In this document: piece after piece, positions 9,092 through 17,227 of the stretch
How the letters are laid out: each line of letters starts with the position of its first letter
Numbering within the stretch: position 1 is the first letter of the stretch
NCBI GenBank assembly: GCA_000619965.1
Contig: KK211045.1
Span: 124,736-188,735, forward strand
Reading direction: 5' to 3'
Length of the DNA: 64,000 nt
Source of the DNA: Propionibacteriaceae bacterium P6A17
GTDB taxonomy: Bacteria; Actinomycetota; Actinomycetes; Propionibacteriales; Propionibacteriaceae
Made by a program: the position numbers and the translations under genes
Notes under the pieces: generated by a model
What the model saw: the letters and a program-made list of their open reading frames with translations, nothing else
Database searches by the model: none
Told to the model about the DNA's origin: nothing

Positions 9092-9097
9092 GCATCC

Positions 9098-10339
9098 ATG
9101 AGCTTCCGTGATCAGGCCCTCGCCGCCCGCGCCGCCAGCCACGAGCTGGCCAGCGCCACCCGGGCCGTGAAGGACCGAGCCCTGCACGCGATGGCCGAGG
9201 CCTTGCTCGATGCCCGAGGAGCGCTGTTGGACGCCAACGCCGACGACGTCGAGCGCGCACGCGCCGAGGGCACCGCGCAGTCGATGCTCGACCGGCTGGC
9301 GCTCAACGAGTCGCGCATCGCCGGGATGGCCGACGGGTTGCGCAGCCTCGCGGCGCTGCCCGATCCGGTGGGCGACGTCGTCCGGGGCTGGAGGCTGCCC
9401 AATGGGGTCCGCGTGCGTCAGGTCCGTGTGCCCTTCGGCGTGCTCGGCATCATCTACGAGGCGCGCCCGAACGTCACCGCGGACGCCGCGGGCATCGCGC
9501 TCAAGTCGGGCAATGCGGCCCTGCTGCGCGGGTCGAGCTCGGCGTTCGCGTCCAACAGCGTCACGGTGGCCGCGCTTCGTCGCGGCCTCGAAGCGGCCGG
9601 GATGACGCCGGACGCGGTGCACCTCGTCGAGGGCGGCCGTGCAGTGACGACGGAGATGATGACGGCCCGCGGACTCGTCGACGTACTCATTCCGCGCGGT
9701 GGCGCAGGCCTCATCCAAGCCGTCGTGGAGGGTTCGACGGTGCCCGTGATCGAAACGGGCACCGGCAACTGCCACCTGTACGTCGATGCCTCGGCAAACC
9801 AGTCGATGGCCATCGAGATCCTCCTCAACGCCAAGACGCAGCGTCCGAGCGTGTGCAACGCCGTCGAGACCCTGCTCGTCCATCGGGACATCGCGGACGA
9901 GTTCATGCCCGCAGCCATGGAGGCGCTGCGCAGTGCGGGGGTCACCGTCCACGGCGGCGACGACGTGCGCGCGCTGGCGCAGGACGTCGTCGAGGCGAAC
10001 GACGACGAGTTCGAGGCCGAGTACCTGTCGTTGGACCTCGCGGCCAGGATCGTCGACGACGTCGACGGCGCAATCGAACACATTCGCCGCTACTCGACGG
10101 GGCATTCGGAGACGATCATCGCGGAGGACCGTCGGGCGATCGACCGGTTCACGATGGCGATCGACGCGGCCGCGGTGCTCGTCAACGCGTCCAGCCGCTT
10201 CGTCGACGGCGGCGAGTTCGGATTCGGTGCCGAGATCGGCATCTCCACCCAGAAGCTCCACGCCCGTGGGCCGATGGCGCTGCCCGAGATGACGTCGACG
10301 AAGTACATCGTGGAAGGGACGGGGCAGACTCGCGCGTGA
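9098..10339 (+). CDS. proA: Glutamate-5-semialdehyde dehydrogenase (gamma-glutamyl phosphate reductase)
   Basis: Reduces gamma-glutamyl phosphate to glutamate semialdehyde with NADPH, the second step of proline synthesis. The 413-residue protein shows family signatures: [39 protein letters not shown], the active-site region [16 protein letters not shown] with the catalytic Cys, and the C-terminal [20 protein letters not shown]. Normal length. It is separated from proB by the sugar transport cassette and the MFS gene. Confidence 0.97.
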   Translation: MSFRDQALAARAASHELASATRAVKDRALHAMAEALLDARGALLDANADDVERARAEGTAQSMLDRLALNESRIAGMADGLRSLAALPDPVGDVVRGWRLPNGVRVRQVRVPFGVLGIIYEARPNVTADAAGIALKSGNAALLRGSSSAFASNSVTVAALRRGLEAAGMTPDAVHLVEGGRAVTTEMMTARGLVDVLIPRGGAGLIQAVVEGSTVPVIETGTGNCHLYVDASANQSMAIEILLNAKTQRPSVCNAVETLLVHRDIADEFMPAAMEALRSAGVTVHGGDDVRALAQDVVEANDDEFEAEYLSLDLAARIVDDVDGAIEHIRRYSTGHSETIIAEDRRAIDRFTMAIDAAAVLVNASSRFVDGGEFGFGAEIGISTQKLHARGPMALPEMTSTKYIVEGTGQTRA

Positions 10340-10357
10340 TTCGGTAGGGTATCGGCC

Positions 10358-10495
10358 ATGAACCTCGTTCTGCTTGAAGCCGCAACGATCAGCGGCCTGC
10401 CCTCCGTCCTCATGGGCATTTTCACGCTCGTGGTGCTGCTCGGCGCCTTGGTCTGGGTCATCGGCATGGGTTCGGGCCGCCCGCACAGCAAGTGA
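10358..10495 (+). CDS. Small single-span membrane protein (45 residues)
   Basis: A short reading frame with one hydrophobic segment (about residues 12-38, [20 protein letters not shown]) and a short basic tail ending GRPHSK. It starts at an ATG preceded by TAGGGT (10345-10350) 7 nt upstream, the same leaderless layout as its neighbours. It ends in a GTGA overlap with the GTG start of nadD. The promoter spacing and the coupling to nadD argue that it is real. No function can be assigned from sequence. Confidence 0.65.
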   Translation: MNLVLLEAATISGLPSVLMGIFTLVVLLGALVWVIGMGSGRPHSK

Positions 10496-11136
10496 CCTCC
10501 ACCGAGCTCGGTCTCGCTCGGGCGCAGCGTGGCGGCCGTTACCGGCTGGGCGTGATGGGCGGCACGTTCGACCCGATCCACCACGGCCACCTCGTCGCGG
10601 CCTCCGAAGTGCAGGCGCGCTTCGGGCTCGACGAAGTGGTGTTCGTGCCAACGGGCATCCCGTGGCAGAAGTCCGACCGCGAGGTGTCGCAGCCCGAGGA
10701 CCGCTACCTGATGACGGTCATCGCGACGGCCTCCAATCCGCGGTTCTCCGTGTCGCGGGTGGACATCGATCGCCCGGGCAACACGTACACCGTCGACACG
10801 CTGAAGGACCTGCGCGCCGAGCGCGGCGACGACGTCGACTACTTCTTCATCACCGGCGCCGACGCCGTGCGGCAGATCCTCACGTGGCGGGGTGCCGACG
10901 AGTTGTTCGACCTCGCGCACTTCGTCGGTGTGACCCGCCCAGGGGTGCCGCTGACGGAGAAGGACATTCGCCACCTTCCGGCCCACTCGGTGACGCTGCT
11001 CGAGGTGCCCGCGCTGGCGATCTCGTCGACTGCGTGCCGACAGCGCAGCCGGGAGGGCCTGCCCATCTGGTACCTCGTGCCCGACGGTATCGTGCAGTAC
11101 ATCAACAAGCGGGGACTCTATCCCCATCCCGAATGA
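10492..11136 (+). CDS. nadD: Nicotinate-mononucleotide adenylyltransferase
   Basis: Converts NaMN and ATP to deamido-NAD in NAD synthesis. The 214-residue nucleotidyltransferase has [16 protein letters not shown] near residue 17 (GxFDPxHxGH ATP site), a middle [15 protein letters not shown] segment, and [20 protein letters not shown], a variant of the ISSTxIR motif. The GTG start overlaps the stop of the 45-residue gene. Its stop overlaps the rsfS ATG. Confidence 0.95.
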   Translation: MTSTELGLARAQRGGRYRLGVMGGTFDPIHHGHLVAASEVQARFGLDEVVFVPTGIPWQKSDREVSQPEDRYLMTVIATASNPRFSVSRVDIDRPGNTYTVDTLKDLRAERGDDVDYFFITGADAVRQILTWRGADELFDLAHFVGVTRPGVPLTEKDIRHLPAHSVTLLEVPALAISSTACRQRSREGLPIWYLVPDGIVQYINKRGLYPHPE

Positions 11137-11516
11137 CGGAGCACTACGTGACAGCAACTGGCGAAGCCATCGAGACCACCCGAATAGCCGCCCGGGCGGC
11201 AGCGGACAAACTGGGACAGGACATCGTGGCCTTCGACGTCAGCGAGCGGCTCGGGATCACCGACGTGTTCCTGATCGCCTCCGCATCCAACGAGCGGCAG
11301 GTGGGCGCGATCGTCGACGGCATCGAGGAGTCGCTGCTCAAGCACCGCCGCAAGCCCGTTCGGCGGGAGGGGGACAGGGAGAACCGCTGGGTGCTGCTCG
11401 ACTACGTGGACCTCGTCGTCCACGTCCAGCACGACGAGGAGCGCGTCCTCTACAACCTCGAGCGGCTGTGGAAGGACTGCGCGACGATCGACCTCGGCCT
11501 CGACGAACAGCGGTGA
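11133..11516 (+). CDS. rsfS: Ribosomal silencing factor RsfS (Iojap family)
   Basis: A 127-residue protein of the Iojap/RsfS family, which binds L14 and prevents subunit joining when nutrients are short. Characteristic stretches are [34 protein letters not shown] and the C-terminal [14 protein letters not shown] then YNLERLW. The ATG overlaps the nadD stop (ATGA). nadD-rsfS-phosphatase is the usual actinobacterial arrangement. Confidence 0.95.
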   Translation: MTEHYVTATGEAIETTRIAARAAADKLGQDIVAFDVSERLGITDVFLIASASNERQVGAIVDGIEESLLKHRRKPVRREGDRENRWVLLDYVDLVVHVQHDEERVLYNLERLWKDCATIDLGLDEQR

Positions 11517-12103
11517 CCCGACTCACACTCCTGCGGCACGGCGAAACCGACTGGAATCGCTCCCGGCGGATGCAGGGCCTGACGGACATCGCCCTGAACG
11601 CCCGGGGCCTCGCCCAGGCCGACGAGGCGGCCGACCTCCTCGCACACGACTCATTCGAGGCCGTCTACTCCTCGCCGCTTTGCCGCGCACACACGACCGC
11701 GGAGACAGTGGCGCGAAGGCACGCCCTGGCGGTGCGTGTCGACGAGCGGCTGCGCGAGATCAACGTCGGGAGCTGGTCCGGACTCACGGTGGAGGAGTGC
11801 GACGAGGACCTGCCTGGTTGGCGAGAACGGCTGGGCCGGGGAGAGGACTTCCGCAGGTCGTCGTCGGGGGAGACTGCCGCCGAGGTGGCGCGACGGGCCA
11901 TGGAGGTCGTGGGCGAGATCGCGGAGCGGCACCCCGATGGGTCGGTGCTGGTCGTCTCGCACGGCGTGTTCATCCAGCAGGCCGTGGCGGGGATGCTTCG
12001 GCTCGACGGCCACGGGGCCCAGCTCGCCATCCTGGGCAACATCGGGCGGGCCGTGCTGACCAGTGGCCCGGCGGGCTGGAGGCTGTCCCACTACGGGTCG
12101 TGA
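11513..12103 (+). CDS. Histidine phosphatase family protein (phosphoglycerate-mutase-like)
   Basis: A 196-residue branch-1 histidine phosphatase. The phosphate-accepting motif LLRHGETDWN has Arg8-His9-Gly10, and the second histidine lies in VVSHGVFIQQ. The GTG overlaps the rsfS stop by 4 bases, extending the nadD operon. Members at this position often hydrolyse small phosphate esters or glucosyl-3-phosphoglycerate; the substrate cannot be settled here. Confidence 0.9.
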   Translation: MTRLTLLRHGETDWNRSRRMQGLTDIALNARGLAQADEAADLLAHDSFEAVYSSPLCRAHTTAETVARRHALAVRVDERLREINVGSWSGLTVEECDEDLPGWRERLGRGEDFRRSSSGETAAEVARRAMEVVGEIAERHPDGSVLVVSHGVFIQQAVAGMLRLDGHGAQLAILGNIGRAVLTSGPAGWRLSHYGS

Positions 12104-12186
12104 CGGACCCAACCACGTCCCCGATGGGCGCGCGAGGCCAGAACGTGAGAGAGTGGACCCAAACAGCTCTAGAGGAGGAATCAGCG

Positions 12187-13860
12187 GTGAAGCTGAGACT
12201 TGGCACGCGGGGCACCGCCCTCGCGTTGGCTCGTACCAATCAAGTTGCCGATGAACTGCGGGCGCTGGGCCACGACATCGAGGTCGTGACGGTGACAACT
12301 GCGCAGCCCGACGCCAACCATATGCACGACGGACTCTCGTTCCACGGTCAGTTCGCGGCGGAGATGCGGCAGGCCCTGCGCGACGGGCTCGTCGACGCTG
12401 TGGTCCACTCCACCAAGGACATTCCGATCGGCGAGCAGCGGCAGCCGGATCTGGTCATCGCCGCGGTGCCGGTGCGCGACGACTGGCGCGACGCGCTCGT
12501 CTCCCGCGGACGTCTGCCGCTGGCGGCGCTGCCGAGCAAGGCACGCGTGGGCGTCACGTCGCTGCGGCGCATCGCCCAGATCCGCAGGTTGCGCCCCGAC
12601 CTGACCTTCGTCGACGTGGGCGGCACCATGGAGGAGCGTCTGTCGCGTGTCCAGCCCGGCGATCTCGATGCCGTCGTGCTGTCCGCCTCGTCGCTGCAGC
12701 GCACCGGCAAGACCGACCTGGTCTCGGAGTACCTGCCCATCCTTCCCGCGCCCGGCCAGGGTGCGAAGTCGATCGAGTGCCGGGCAGCGGATCACGACGT
12801 GATCGAGGCGCTGGCGGGCATCGAGGATCTCGAGACGCGCATCTGTGTCGCGGCCGAGCGTGACCTCATGTGGCGCCTCGGCGCGACGTACCGGATGCCG
12901 GTGGCCGCGTTGGTGTCTCGTCGCTCGATTCTCAACATGAAGGCCTGCGTCGTGAGCGTCGACGGGTCCAAGCACATCCAGTTGGAGATCGGCATGCCGA
13001 CGTCGCTGTTGCACGCCAAGCGGACGGGCACGCGCATGGCCGAGGCGTTCCTGGAGCGCGACGTCCTGTCGTTCCTCAGCGACGAGGCGCTCGCCAACGT
13101 GCAGTTCTCGCAGGAACACGACGACGAGACCGGCGACGCCGGCGAGTTCCCGTCGGACGCTCCGAGGCTGCTGCTGCCGCGCCAGGAGGGCCGCATGTCC
13201 TCGTCGTTCCGCGAGCATGGCGTCAAGGTCGACACCGTGCCGATCCAGGTGGCCGAGCTGCTGCCCGGGGCCGAGAACCAGTTCGAGGGCGCCGACTGGG
13301 TGGTGCTCCCGACGGCGCACACGCTGTGGGCGCTGCGCGAGCTCGGATTCGACATCCCCCAAGGGGCGAAGATCGCCGCGCTCGGGGACACGACCCGTCA
13401 GGTGCTGGAGGACTTCGGCCACACCGTCGATCTCTCGCCCGAGGGCACCGCGAGCACGCCGAACCTGATCGCGATGTTCCCAGAGGGCACCGGGCGCGTG
13501 GTGATCCCTGCCGCAGACGACCTGAGCCACCGCCTGGAGGAGGGGCTGGGCGCCAAGGGCTACGAAGTGGTGCGCATGCCGGTGTACCACATGGTGGACG
13601 TCGAGGAGGTCGCCGACTGGGTCCTCGAGGGCTGGGGCGGGGACCGCTACGACGCCGTCCTGCTCACCTCCCCGGTCGTTGCGCGCAGCTTCCTCGAGGT
13701 GCTCCCGCGCAACGAGTCCGTCGATGTCTACGCCTGGGACGAGGACTCGGCCCGGGTGCTGCGCGAGGGGGGCGTCGAGCCGGTCGCGATCGCCCCGTCG
13801 AAGGACAACGCGGGCGTGACCATGCTGGCGGAGGAGATCAAGCGCCGCGCGGCCAAGTAG
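12187..13860 (+). CDS. HemC-HemD fusion: divergent hydroxymethylbilane synthase plus uroporphyrinogen-III synthase
   Basis: A 557-residue fusion. Residues 1 to about 310 resemble porphobilinogen deaminase: LRLGTRGTALALARTNQVA at the start, VVHSTKDIP with the catalytic Asp78, VGVTSLRRIAQIRRL, and LPAPGQGAKSIECRA. The usual GGCQVPIG segment, whose Cys carries the dipyrromethane cofactor, reads GATYRMPVA (233-240), with Tyr235 at the Cys position. The KGLF and RGNVxTRL motifs are also degraded (HGQF, GGTMEERL). Residues from about 325 match HemD (LLLPRQEGR, ADWVVLPTAHT, ALGDTTRQVLEDFGHTV, LLTSPVVARSF). A strong RBS, AGAGGAGGA, precedes the GTG. No other haem genes are nearby. It may be inactive as a deaminase or use another mechanism. 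Confidence 0.85.
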   Translation: MKLRLGTRGTALALARTNQVADELRALGHDIEVVTVTTAQPDANHMHDGLSFHGQFAAEMRQALRDGLVDAVVHSTKDIPIGEQRQPDLVIAAVPVRDDWRDALVSRGRLPLAALPSKARVGVTSLRRIAQIRRLRPDLTFVDVGGTMEERLSRVQPGDLDAVVLSASSLQRTGKTDLVSEYLPILPAPGQGAKSIECRAADHDVIEALAGIEDLETRICVAAERDLMWRLGATYRMPVAALVSRRSILNMKACVVSVDGSKHIQLEIGMPTSLLHAKRTGTRMAEAFLERDVLSFLSDEALANVQFSQEHDDETGDAGEFPSDAPRLLLPRQEGRMSSSFREHGVKVDTVPIQVAELLPGAENQFEGADWVVLPTAHTLWALRELGFDIPQGAKIAALGDTTRQVLEDFGHTVDLSPEGTASTPNLIAMFPEGTGRVVIPAADDLSHRLEEGLGAKGYEVVRMPVYHMVDVEEVADWVLEGWGGDRYDAVLLTSPVVARSFLEVLPRNESVDVYAWDEDSARVLREGGVEPVAIAPSKDNAGVTMLAEEIKRRAAK

Positions 13861-13871
13861 CCCCGACGCGT

Positions 13872-14504
13872 TCACAAGGCCGGTCGGAGCTCCTTCGAGA
13901 GCACGCCCGCGTCGTCGGTGAAGCCGAGCTTTCGGAAGTAGCCGGGGTCGGTGGTGGCGCCGTCGTCCACGGTGAGGCGAGTGACGCCGTCGGCGGCGAA
14001 CAGTTCGCTGCGGGAGTAGAGATGCCGTCCCGGGCCAAGGTCGCGGAAGCGGGTCGTGACGTAGTCGACGAGCACCGTCGCCGTGCCGGGGCCGGAGGGC
14101 TTCGTCGCGAACACCCCGACGAGCTCGTCGCCGTGCGTCGTCACCAGCGTGCGCGCATCGCGCAGGGAGGCCGCGTCGAAGCGCGGGTAGGAGGCGCGGA
14201 TGTCGGCGCCGTGCCGGGTGACGAACTGCGCGAGCAGCGCGTCGTCGTGGGCGACTGGCGTGACCTCGTAGCCTCGCCCGGACTGGGCACTCTCGCGGTG
14301 CAGGCGCCACAACCAGTAGACGTTGATGAGCACGATGGCGCCGTTCATTGCGGCGTAGGGCCAGATCTCGAAGACGACGTTGTAGGCGGTGGCGATCAGC
14401 GAGCCCGTGAGGTTGAGGATGCGGAATCGCCGCACGCTCGGCACCATCAGGGACGCAACGACGAGGAAGGACCCCAACCATCCGAACACTTCCCACCAAG
14501 GCAT
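13872..14504 (-). CDS. YgjV-like membrane protein with a C-terminal GNAT-like domain
   Basis: A 210-residue protein. The first 75 residues form three hydrophobic segments (WWEVFGWLGSFLVVASLMVP; ILNLTGSLIATAYNVVF; AMNGAIVLINVYWLWRL) in the YgjV inner-membrane pattern. The remainder is soluble and resembles an acyltransferase fold: VLVDYVTTRFRDLGPGRHLY could be the cofactor loop and DPGYFRKLGF the usual GNAT terminal motif. The ATG at 14504 has GGAGAG 5 nt upstream. It converges on hemCD with an 11-bp gap. Role and acyl substrate unknown. Confidence 0.7.
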   Translation of the reverse strand: MPWWEVFGWLGSFLVVASLMVPSVRRFRILNLTGSLIATAYNVVFEIWPYAAMNGAIVLINVYWLWRLHRESAQSGRGYEVTPVAHDDALLAQFVTRHGADIRASYPRFDAASLRDARTLVTTHGDELVGVFATKPSGPGTATVLVDYVTTRFRDLGPGRHLYSRSELFAADGVTRLTVDDGATTDPGYFRKLGFTDDAGVLSKELRPAL

Positions 14505-14704
14505 TGCCACTCTCCAATCCCGACGACGACTCGCCCGACTCCGCGCCCGCGATCCAGCCGGGCCATCGAATGAGCATAGGGCCAATCGCGTGCCGGGGGG
14601 TCGACGTGGGGCGGCTCGAATCGGGGGCGCAGCCCGGCAGTGGCGGCTAGGGTGGAGCCGATCGCCCGCACCGGGCGCTGCCGGGACTCGGGAAGGAGCC
14701 TTCG

Positions 14705-15232
14705 ATGGGTGACGCCGAAGCGACGGGCCGGTACGACGTCGGCCATCGGGTGGTCGACTCGCCAGTGGGTCGACTACTGCTCGTGTCCTCGTCGACCGGG
14801 CTCGTCCGGGTTGCCTTCGAACGGGAGGGCCACGCGAGCGTGCTGGAGACGCTGACGACGTCGCTCGGCCCCGATGTGCGTCGGGAGGCGCGCTGGCTCG
14901 ACGTCGTGGCGCGTCGGCTCGACGCATACTTTGCGGGTGGTGGCGCGGTCGTCGACGTGCCTTCGGACCTGTCGTCGACGACGGGCTTCCGCGCCGCGGT
15001 CCTGCGTTTCCTACCGACGATCCCGCCGGGCTCCACGTTGACCTACGCGCAGGTGGCCGAGCGAGTGGGCAGCCCGCGGGCCGTCCGGGCCGTGGGGACG
15101 GCCTGCGCGACGAATCCGCTGCCGATCGTCGTGCCCTGTCATCGCGTGGTGCGCAGCGACGGCACCCTCGGCGGATACCTGGGCGGACTGGAAGCCAAGG
15201 CGCAACTGCTCGACCTTGAACGACGCGGCTGA
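14705..15232 (+). CDS. ogt: Methylated-DNA-protein-cysteine methyltransferase
   Basis: A 175-residue suicide repair enzyme that moves alkyl groups from O6-alkylguanine to its own cysteine. The active-site motif PIVVPCHRVV places the acceptor at Cys145, preceded by AVGTACATNP and the HTH segment LTYAQVAERVGSPRAVRAVG. The RBS GGAAGGAG (14691-14698) sits before the ATG, and TAGGGT at 14648-14653 is a likely -10. The symbol ogt is used for the family; it could equally be named adaB/MGMT. Confidence 0.92.
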   Translation: MGDAEATGRYDVGHRVVDSPVGRLLLVSSSTGLVRVAFEREGHASVLETLTTSLGPDVRREARWLDVVARRLDAYFAGGGAVVDVPSDLSSTTGFRAAVLRFLPTIPPGSTLTYAQVAERVGSPRAVRAVGTACATNPLPIVVPCHRVVRSDGTLGGYLGGLEAKAQLLDLERRG

Positions 15233-15318
15233 TCGCACCACCGTGCCGTGCGGGAGCCCCATCGGCGACGCCCCGCACCCGGGCCCGCATCCTCGCGGTC
15301 TGGGTCGGGGAGACAACA

Positions 15319-15342
15319 CTGCCCCGTCATCAGACGGGGCAG
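15319..15342 (-). terminator. Terminator downstream of tRNA-Ala
   Basis: A perfect 10-bp stem (CTGCCCCGTC at 15319-15328, GACGGGGCAG at 15333-15342) with loop ATCA. On the minus strand it is followed by TGTTGTCTCC, the more U-rich side, which fits termination of the tRNA transcript. Confidence 0.75.
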
Positions 15343-15364
15343 ATCCCAAAGCTCTCGATCGGAG

Positions 15365-15437
15365 TGGAGCTAAGGGGATTCGAACCCCTGACCTCTTCCA
15401 TGCCATGGAAGCGCGCTACCAACTGCGCCATAGCCCC
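15365..15437 (-). tRNA. tRNA-Ala (anticodon GGC)
   Basis: Read on the minus strand, a 73-nt cloverleaf begins GGGGCTATGGCGCAGTTGG and ends with acceptor TAGCTCC plus discriminator A. The acceptor stem is 7 bp with one G-U. The anticodon arm is CTTCC-ATGGCAT-GGAAG, giving anticodon GGC, and the T arm contains GGTTCGAATCC. No CCA is encoded. No integrase or duplicated tRNA end lies nearby, so it does not look like an occupied attachment site. Confidence 0.95.
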
Positions 15438-15551
15438 GTCGTCGTCTCGCGGCGACCCTGAGAACATTAGCGCATGCCCCCGAGAGTGCAAAATCGGGCC
15501 CCGGCTGTTGGGCCGCGAGCTCGTTCGGGCCGAGTCGGGTAGGTTGAAACG

Positions 15552-16253
15552 GTGGCCGGACGAACGACGAACAGGACCCTGCGAGCCGCGGGATTCGACG
15601 TCGAGGTCGTCCGCGGCGACGTGCGCTCCGTGCGCCTCGGCGTCCGCCCGGACGGGACGATCAGGGTCAGCGCGCCACGCGGCACGCCCGACGCGTTCCT
15701 CGTCGCCTTCGTGGACGAGCATCGCGCGTGGCTGCTCGCCCAGCGTGACGCGCAGCGCCTGCGTCAGCCACCGCGGGAGGACCTCGGCGACGGGGGACGC
15801 CTGCTGCTGTGGGGGCGCTGGTACGAGGTGGTGCGACGGGTCGCCGCGCGGGGGAGCGCGCAGCTCGAGGACGGGAGGGTGCTCGTCGCGGCCCCCGACG
15901 ACGACGCCGCGCTGCGAGCCGTGGACCGGCTCAGGCGCAAACAGCTCGAGGAGGCCGTGAAGGACCTCTCGCCGAGGTTGGAGGCCGCGGTGGGACAACG
16001 GCCGACGGCCTACCGCTTCCGCAAGATGACCTCGCGGTGGGGCGTGTGCGACACGCGCACCCGAGTCATCACCGTGAACACCTGGCTCGTCCAGCGGCCG
16101 GTCACCGAGCTCGAATACCTTCTCGTGCACGAGCTCGCCCATCTCGTCGAGCGAGGGCACGGCCCCGCCTTCCGGGCGGTCGTCGCCAAGGTGCTGCCCG
16201 ACTGGCAGCAGCGCCGTCGCAGCCTGCAGGCCACCCTTCCGCCACGGCGATAG
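15552..16253 (+). CDS. YgjP/DUF45-type zinc metallopeptidase
   Basis: A 233-residue protein with the zinc motif HELAH at 193-197, followed by LVERGHGPAF with the third ligand His, as in the YgjP/SprT-like WLM group. The upstream conserved block YRFRKMTSRWGVCDTRT matches the family pattern (M.SRWGSC). GTG at 15552 is 6 nt after TAGGTT (15540-15545), so the mRNA is probably leaderless. The cellular substrate is unknown. Confidence 0.88.
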   Translation: MAGRTTNRTLRAAGFDVEVVRGDVRSVRLGVRPDGTIRVSAPRGTPDAFLVAFVDEHRAWLLAQRDAQRLRQPPREDLGDGGRLLLWGRWYEVVRRVAARGSAQLEDGRVLVAAPDDDAALRAVDRLRRKQLEEAVKDLSPRLEAAVGQRPTAYRFRKMTSRWGVCDTRTRVITVNTWLVQRPVTELEYLLVHELAHLVERGHGPAFRAVVAKVLPDWQQRRRSLQATLPPRR

Positions 16254-16256
16254 GGT
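16251..16256 (+). promoter_or_regulatory. -10 element TAGGGT overlapping the upstream stop codon
   Basis: The TAG stop of the metallopeptidase gene is the first half of TAGGGT, which ends 6 nt before the ATG at 16263. One trinucleotide seems to serve as both stop codon and promoter. Confidence 0.55.
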
Positions 16257-16262
16257 GGGGGC

Positions 16263-17144
16263 ATGCTGACCCTCGACGAGTGGCGTCCCCGCGCCGCCGC
16301 GCACCGCGCCATGGTGCAGGCCGAACTCGCCGACGTGGTCCACCGCCGCGACCGTGGACAGAAGCACCCCATCGACGACTTCCTCTTCCACTACTACAAC
16401 CTGCGGCCCTCCCACCTCGCCCAATGGCATCCCGGCGTCGGCGTCGAGGTGGCCGACGACGGGTCGTGGCCGGTCGCGACGTACCGCAGCGACGGGCAAC
16501 GCGCAGCCATCGACGTCGAGCGTTTCATGGCCAAACGCGGCAGCACCGTCGCCACCGCAGCATCCCTGCTGAGCGCGGCGCAGCGGGAGGCTCCCCGCTT
16601 CGGCTGCTTCGGCATGCACGAATGGGCCATGGTCTATCGCCTCGCGGAGAACGAGACGAGGCACCCTTACCTGCCGCTGAGGCTCTCCCCCGAGCGGATC
16701 GCGCAGGTGGTCGAACAGGTGGGGTGTCGCTGCTCCCACTACGATGCCTTCCGCTTCTTCACTCCCGAGGCGAGACCCCTCAACCTCATCCAGCCCACGA
16801 GGGAGACCCAGCCGCTCAACGACCAGCCCGGCTGCCTGCACGTCAACATGGACCTGTACAAATGGGCCACGAAACTGCACCCGGCGGTGCCGTCGGAACT
16901 GCTGTGGGAGACATTCAAGCTGGCGCGCGACATCCGGGTCGTCGACATGCGCGCCTCGGCCTACGACCTGCGCGCCTGGGGGCACGAGCCCATCCCGGTC
17001 GAGACGTCGCAGGGCAGGGCAACGTATGCGGAGCTCCAGCGACGATTCGCGAGCCGGGCCCAGCCGCTACGCGCCGGGCTGCTCGCCGTCGTGGAGGCGC
17101 TCGGGGTGCCGGTTGCGCAAATCCCGAACGTCGTGCAACCCTGA
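16263..17144 (+). CDS. Conserved protein of unassigned function
   Basis: A 293-residue soluble protein, rich in His and aromatics, with distinctive stretches DDFLFHYYNLRPSHLAQWHPG, CFGMHEWAMVYRL, SHYDAFRFFTPEARPLN and CLHVNMDLYKWATKLHP. There is no signal peptide or membrane segment. I believe similar actinobacterial proteins have been labelled 3-methyladenine DNA glycosylase, but I see no HhH-GPD or AAG signature to support that. The clustered His/Asp/Glu (HEW, SHYD, HVNMD) could bind a metal. The start is set by the -10 element that overlaps the previous stop. Confidence 0.7.
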   Translation: MLTLDEWRPRAAAHRAMVQAELADVVHRRDRGQKHPIDDFLFHYYNLRPSHLAQWHPGVGVEVADDGSWPVATYRSDGQRAAIDVERFMAKRGSTVATAASLLSAAQREAPRFGCFGMHEWAMVYRLAENETRHPYLPLRLSPERIAQVVEQVGCRCSHYDAFRFFTPEARPLNLIQPTRETQPLNDQPGCLHVNMDLYKWATKLHPAVPSELLWETFKLARDIRVVDMRASAYDLRAWGHEPIPVETSQGRATYAELQRRFASRAQPLRAGLLAVVEALGVPVAQIPNVVQP

Positions 17145-17227
17145 AGCCCCGCTGCGGCGTAGTCTCCATGACGGGGCCCGTCAGCTCCGTCGAATCAGCC
17201 TTCCTTCCCACGGAGTTAGGACTCAGC

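Noticed and set aside
12181-14577. A 798-codon open frame on the minus strand opposite hemCD
   Set aside because: It has no recognisable motifs, is rich in Arg/His/Gly/Ala, and is antisense to a well-supported gene. Long antisense frames are common in high-GC DNA.
15365-15437. tRNA-Ala as an integration site
   Set aside because: No integrase, no duplicated tRNA 3' end and no foreign-looking block were found next to it.
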